The position numbers and the translations under genes are program-made. From Nitrosotalea sp. (GTDB lineage: Archaea > Thermoproteota > Nitrososphaeria > Nitrososphaerales > Nitrosopumilaceae), in the NCBI GenBank assembly GCA_022545805.1, contig JAKEIJ010000160.1:1-5608 (forward strand): a stretch of DNA of 5,608 bases. The letters run 5' to 3'. The notes below the pieces were generated by a model. The model searched no databases. It was not told the origin of the DNA and saw nothing but the letters and a program-made list of their open reading frames with translations. Positions 5,440 through 5,608 of the stretch are shown here, piece after piece. Position 1 is the stretch's first letter, and each line of letters begins with the position of its first letter.

Positions 5440-5608
5440 CTGAATTTGGTGATATGCGAACTGTTTATGGTGACACTTTGATCAAGTTAGGAGAAGAGAA
5501 TCCCAACATTGTGGTGGTTGGTGCAGATACTACAGATTCGTTAAAGACAAGACCATTTGGGAAAAAGTTTCCAAATAGATTCTTTAATGTAGGGATTGCT
5601 GAAGCCAA
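5436..5608 (+). CDS. Transketolase C-terminal subunit, partial (5' end only)
   Basis: The first 57 codons of the second half of a split transketolase, which carries the ThDP pyrimidine-binding domain and must pair with the N-terminal subunit to form active sites. The residues start MTEFGDMRTVYGDTLIKLG, followed by a strand and acidic turn VVVGADTTDS (26-35) that corresponds to the family's ADL-x-x-S region. Next come RFFNVGIAEA (48-57), in which E56 corresponds to the glutamate that activates the thiamine ring. The ATG overlaps the TGA of the fusion gene by 4 nt and has GGAGG 10 nt upstream, so the two genes should be made together in similar amounts. About 250 further residues are expected beyond the right edge. 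Confidence 0.93.
   Translation, partial: MTEFGDMRTVYGDTLIKLGEENPNIVVVGADTTDSLKTRPFGKKFPNRFFNVGIAEA

Overview
The window looks like a chromosomal segment of an ammonia-oxidising archaeon of the Nitrososphaerota (Thaumarchaeota), probably of the AT-rich Nitrosopumilus-like group. This is inferred from archaeal gene content: an ABCE1/Rli1 ribosome-recycling ATPase, a Trm5-type tRNA methyltransferase, a stand-alone archaeal 5S rRNA gene away from 16S/23S, and a split two-subunit transketolase. AT-rich, densely packed genes with TATA-like boxes about 24-28 nt before start codons (leaderless-type promoters) fit the same assignment. No database search was possible.

Left part (1-2690): a minus-strand translation operon. 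ABCE1 is complete (2614 to 830), and a Trm5-like tRNA m1G37 methyltransferase follows 5 nt downstream and runs off the left edge a few residues before its expected C-terminus. The ABCE1 promoter is divergent from that of the 5S rRNA gene (about 2691-2803, plus strand).

Middle (2804-3771): a run of small genes. A conserved-looking 85-aa protein of unknown function (minus) converges on the 5S gene. A 42-codon C2H2 zinc-finger microprotein (plus, GTG start, 3124-3252) lies opposite it, and one A/T tract sits about 27 nt from both start codons. A DCC/DUF393-type thioredoxin-like protein (minus) converges on the zinc-finger gene with only 6 nt between stops. A perfect 10-bp inverted repeat lies between the DCC gene and the transketolase operon.

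Right part (3772-5608): a pentose-phosphate operon. The first gene is a single uninterrupted frame that fuses the transketolase N-terminal (ThDP-binding) subunit to a complete ribulose-phosphate 3-epimerase, plus a helical tail of about 45 residues. It overlaps by ATGA with the transketolase C-terminal subunit gene, which continues off the right edge. The epimerase makes xylulose 5-phosphate, the donor substrate of transketolase, so the fusion places consecutive enzymes of the non-oxidative pentose phosphate pathway in one complex. This is the most notable feature of the window.

No CRISPR array, insertion sequence, tRNA gene or phage gene is visible. No stretch longer than 300 nt lacks a gene.
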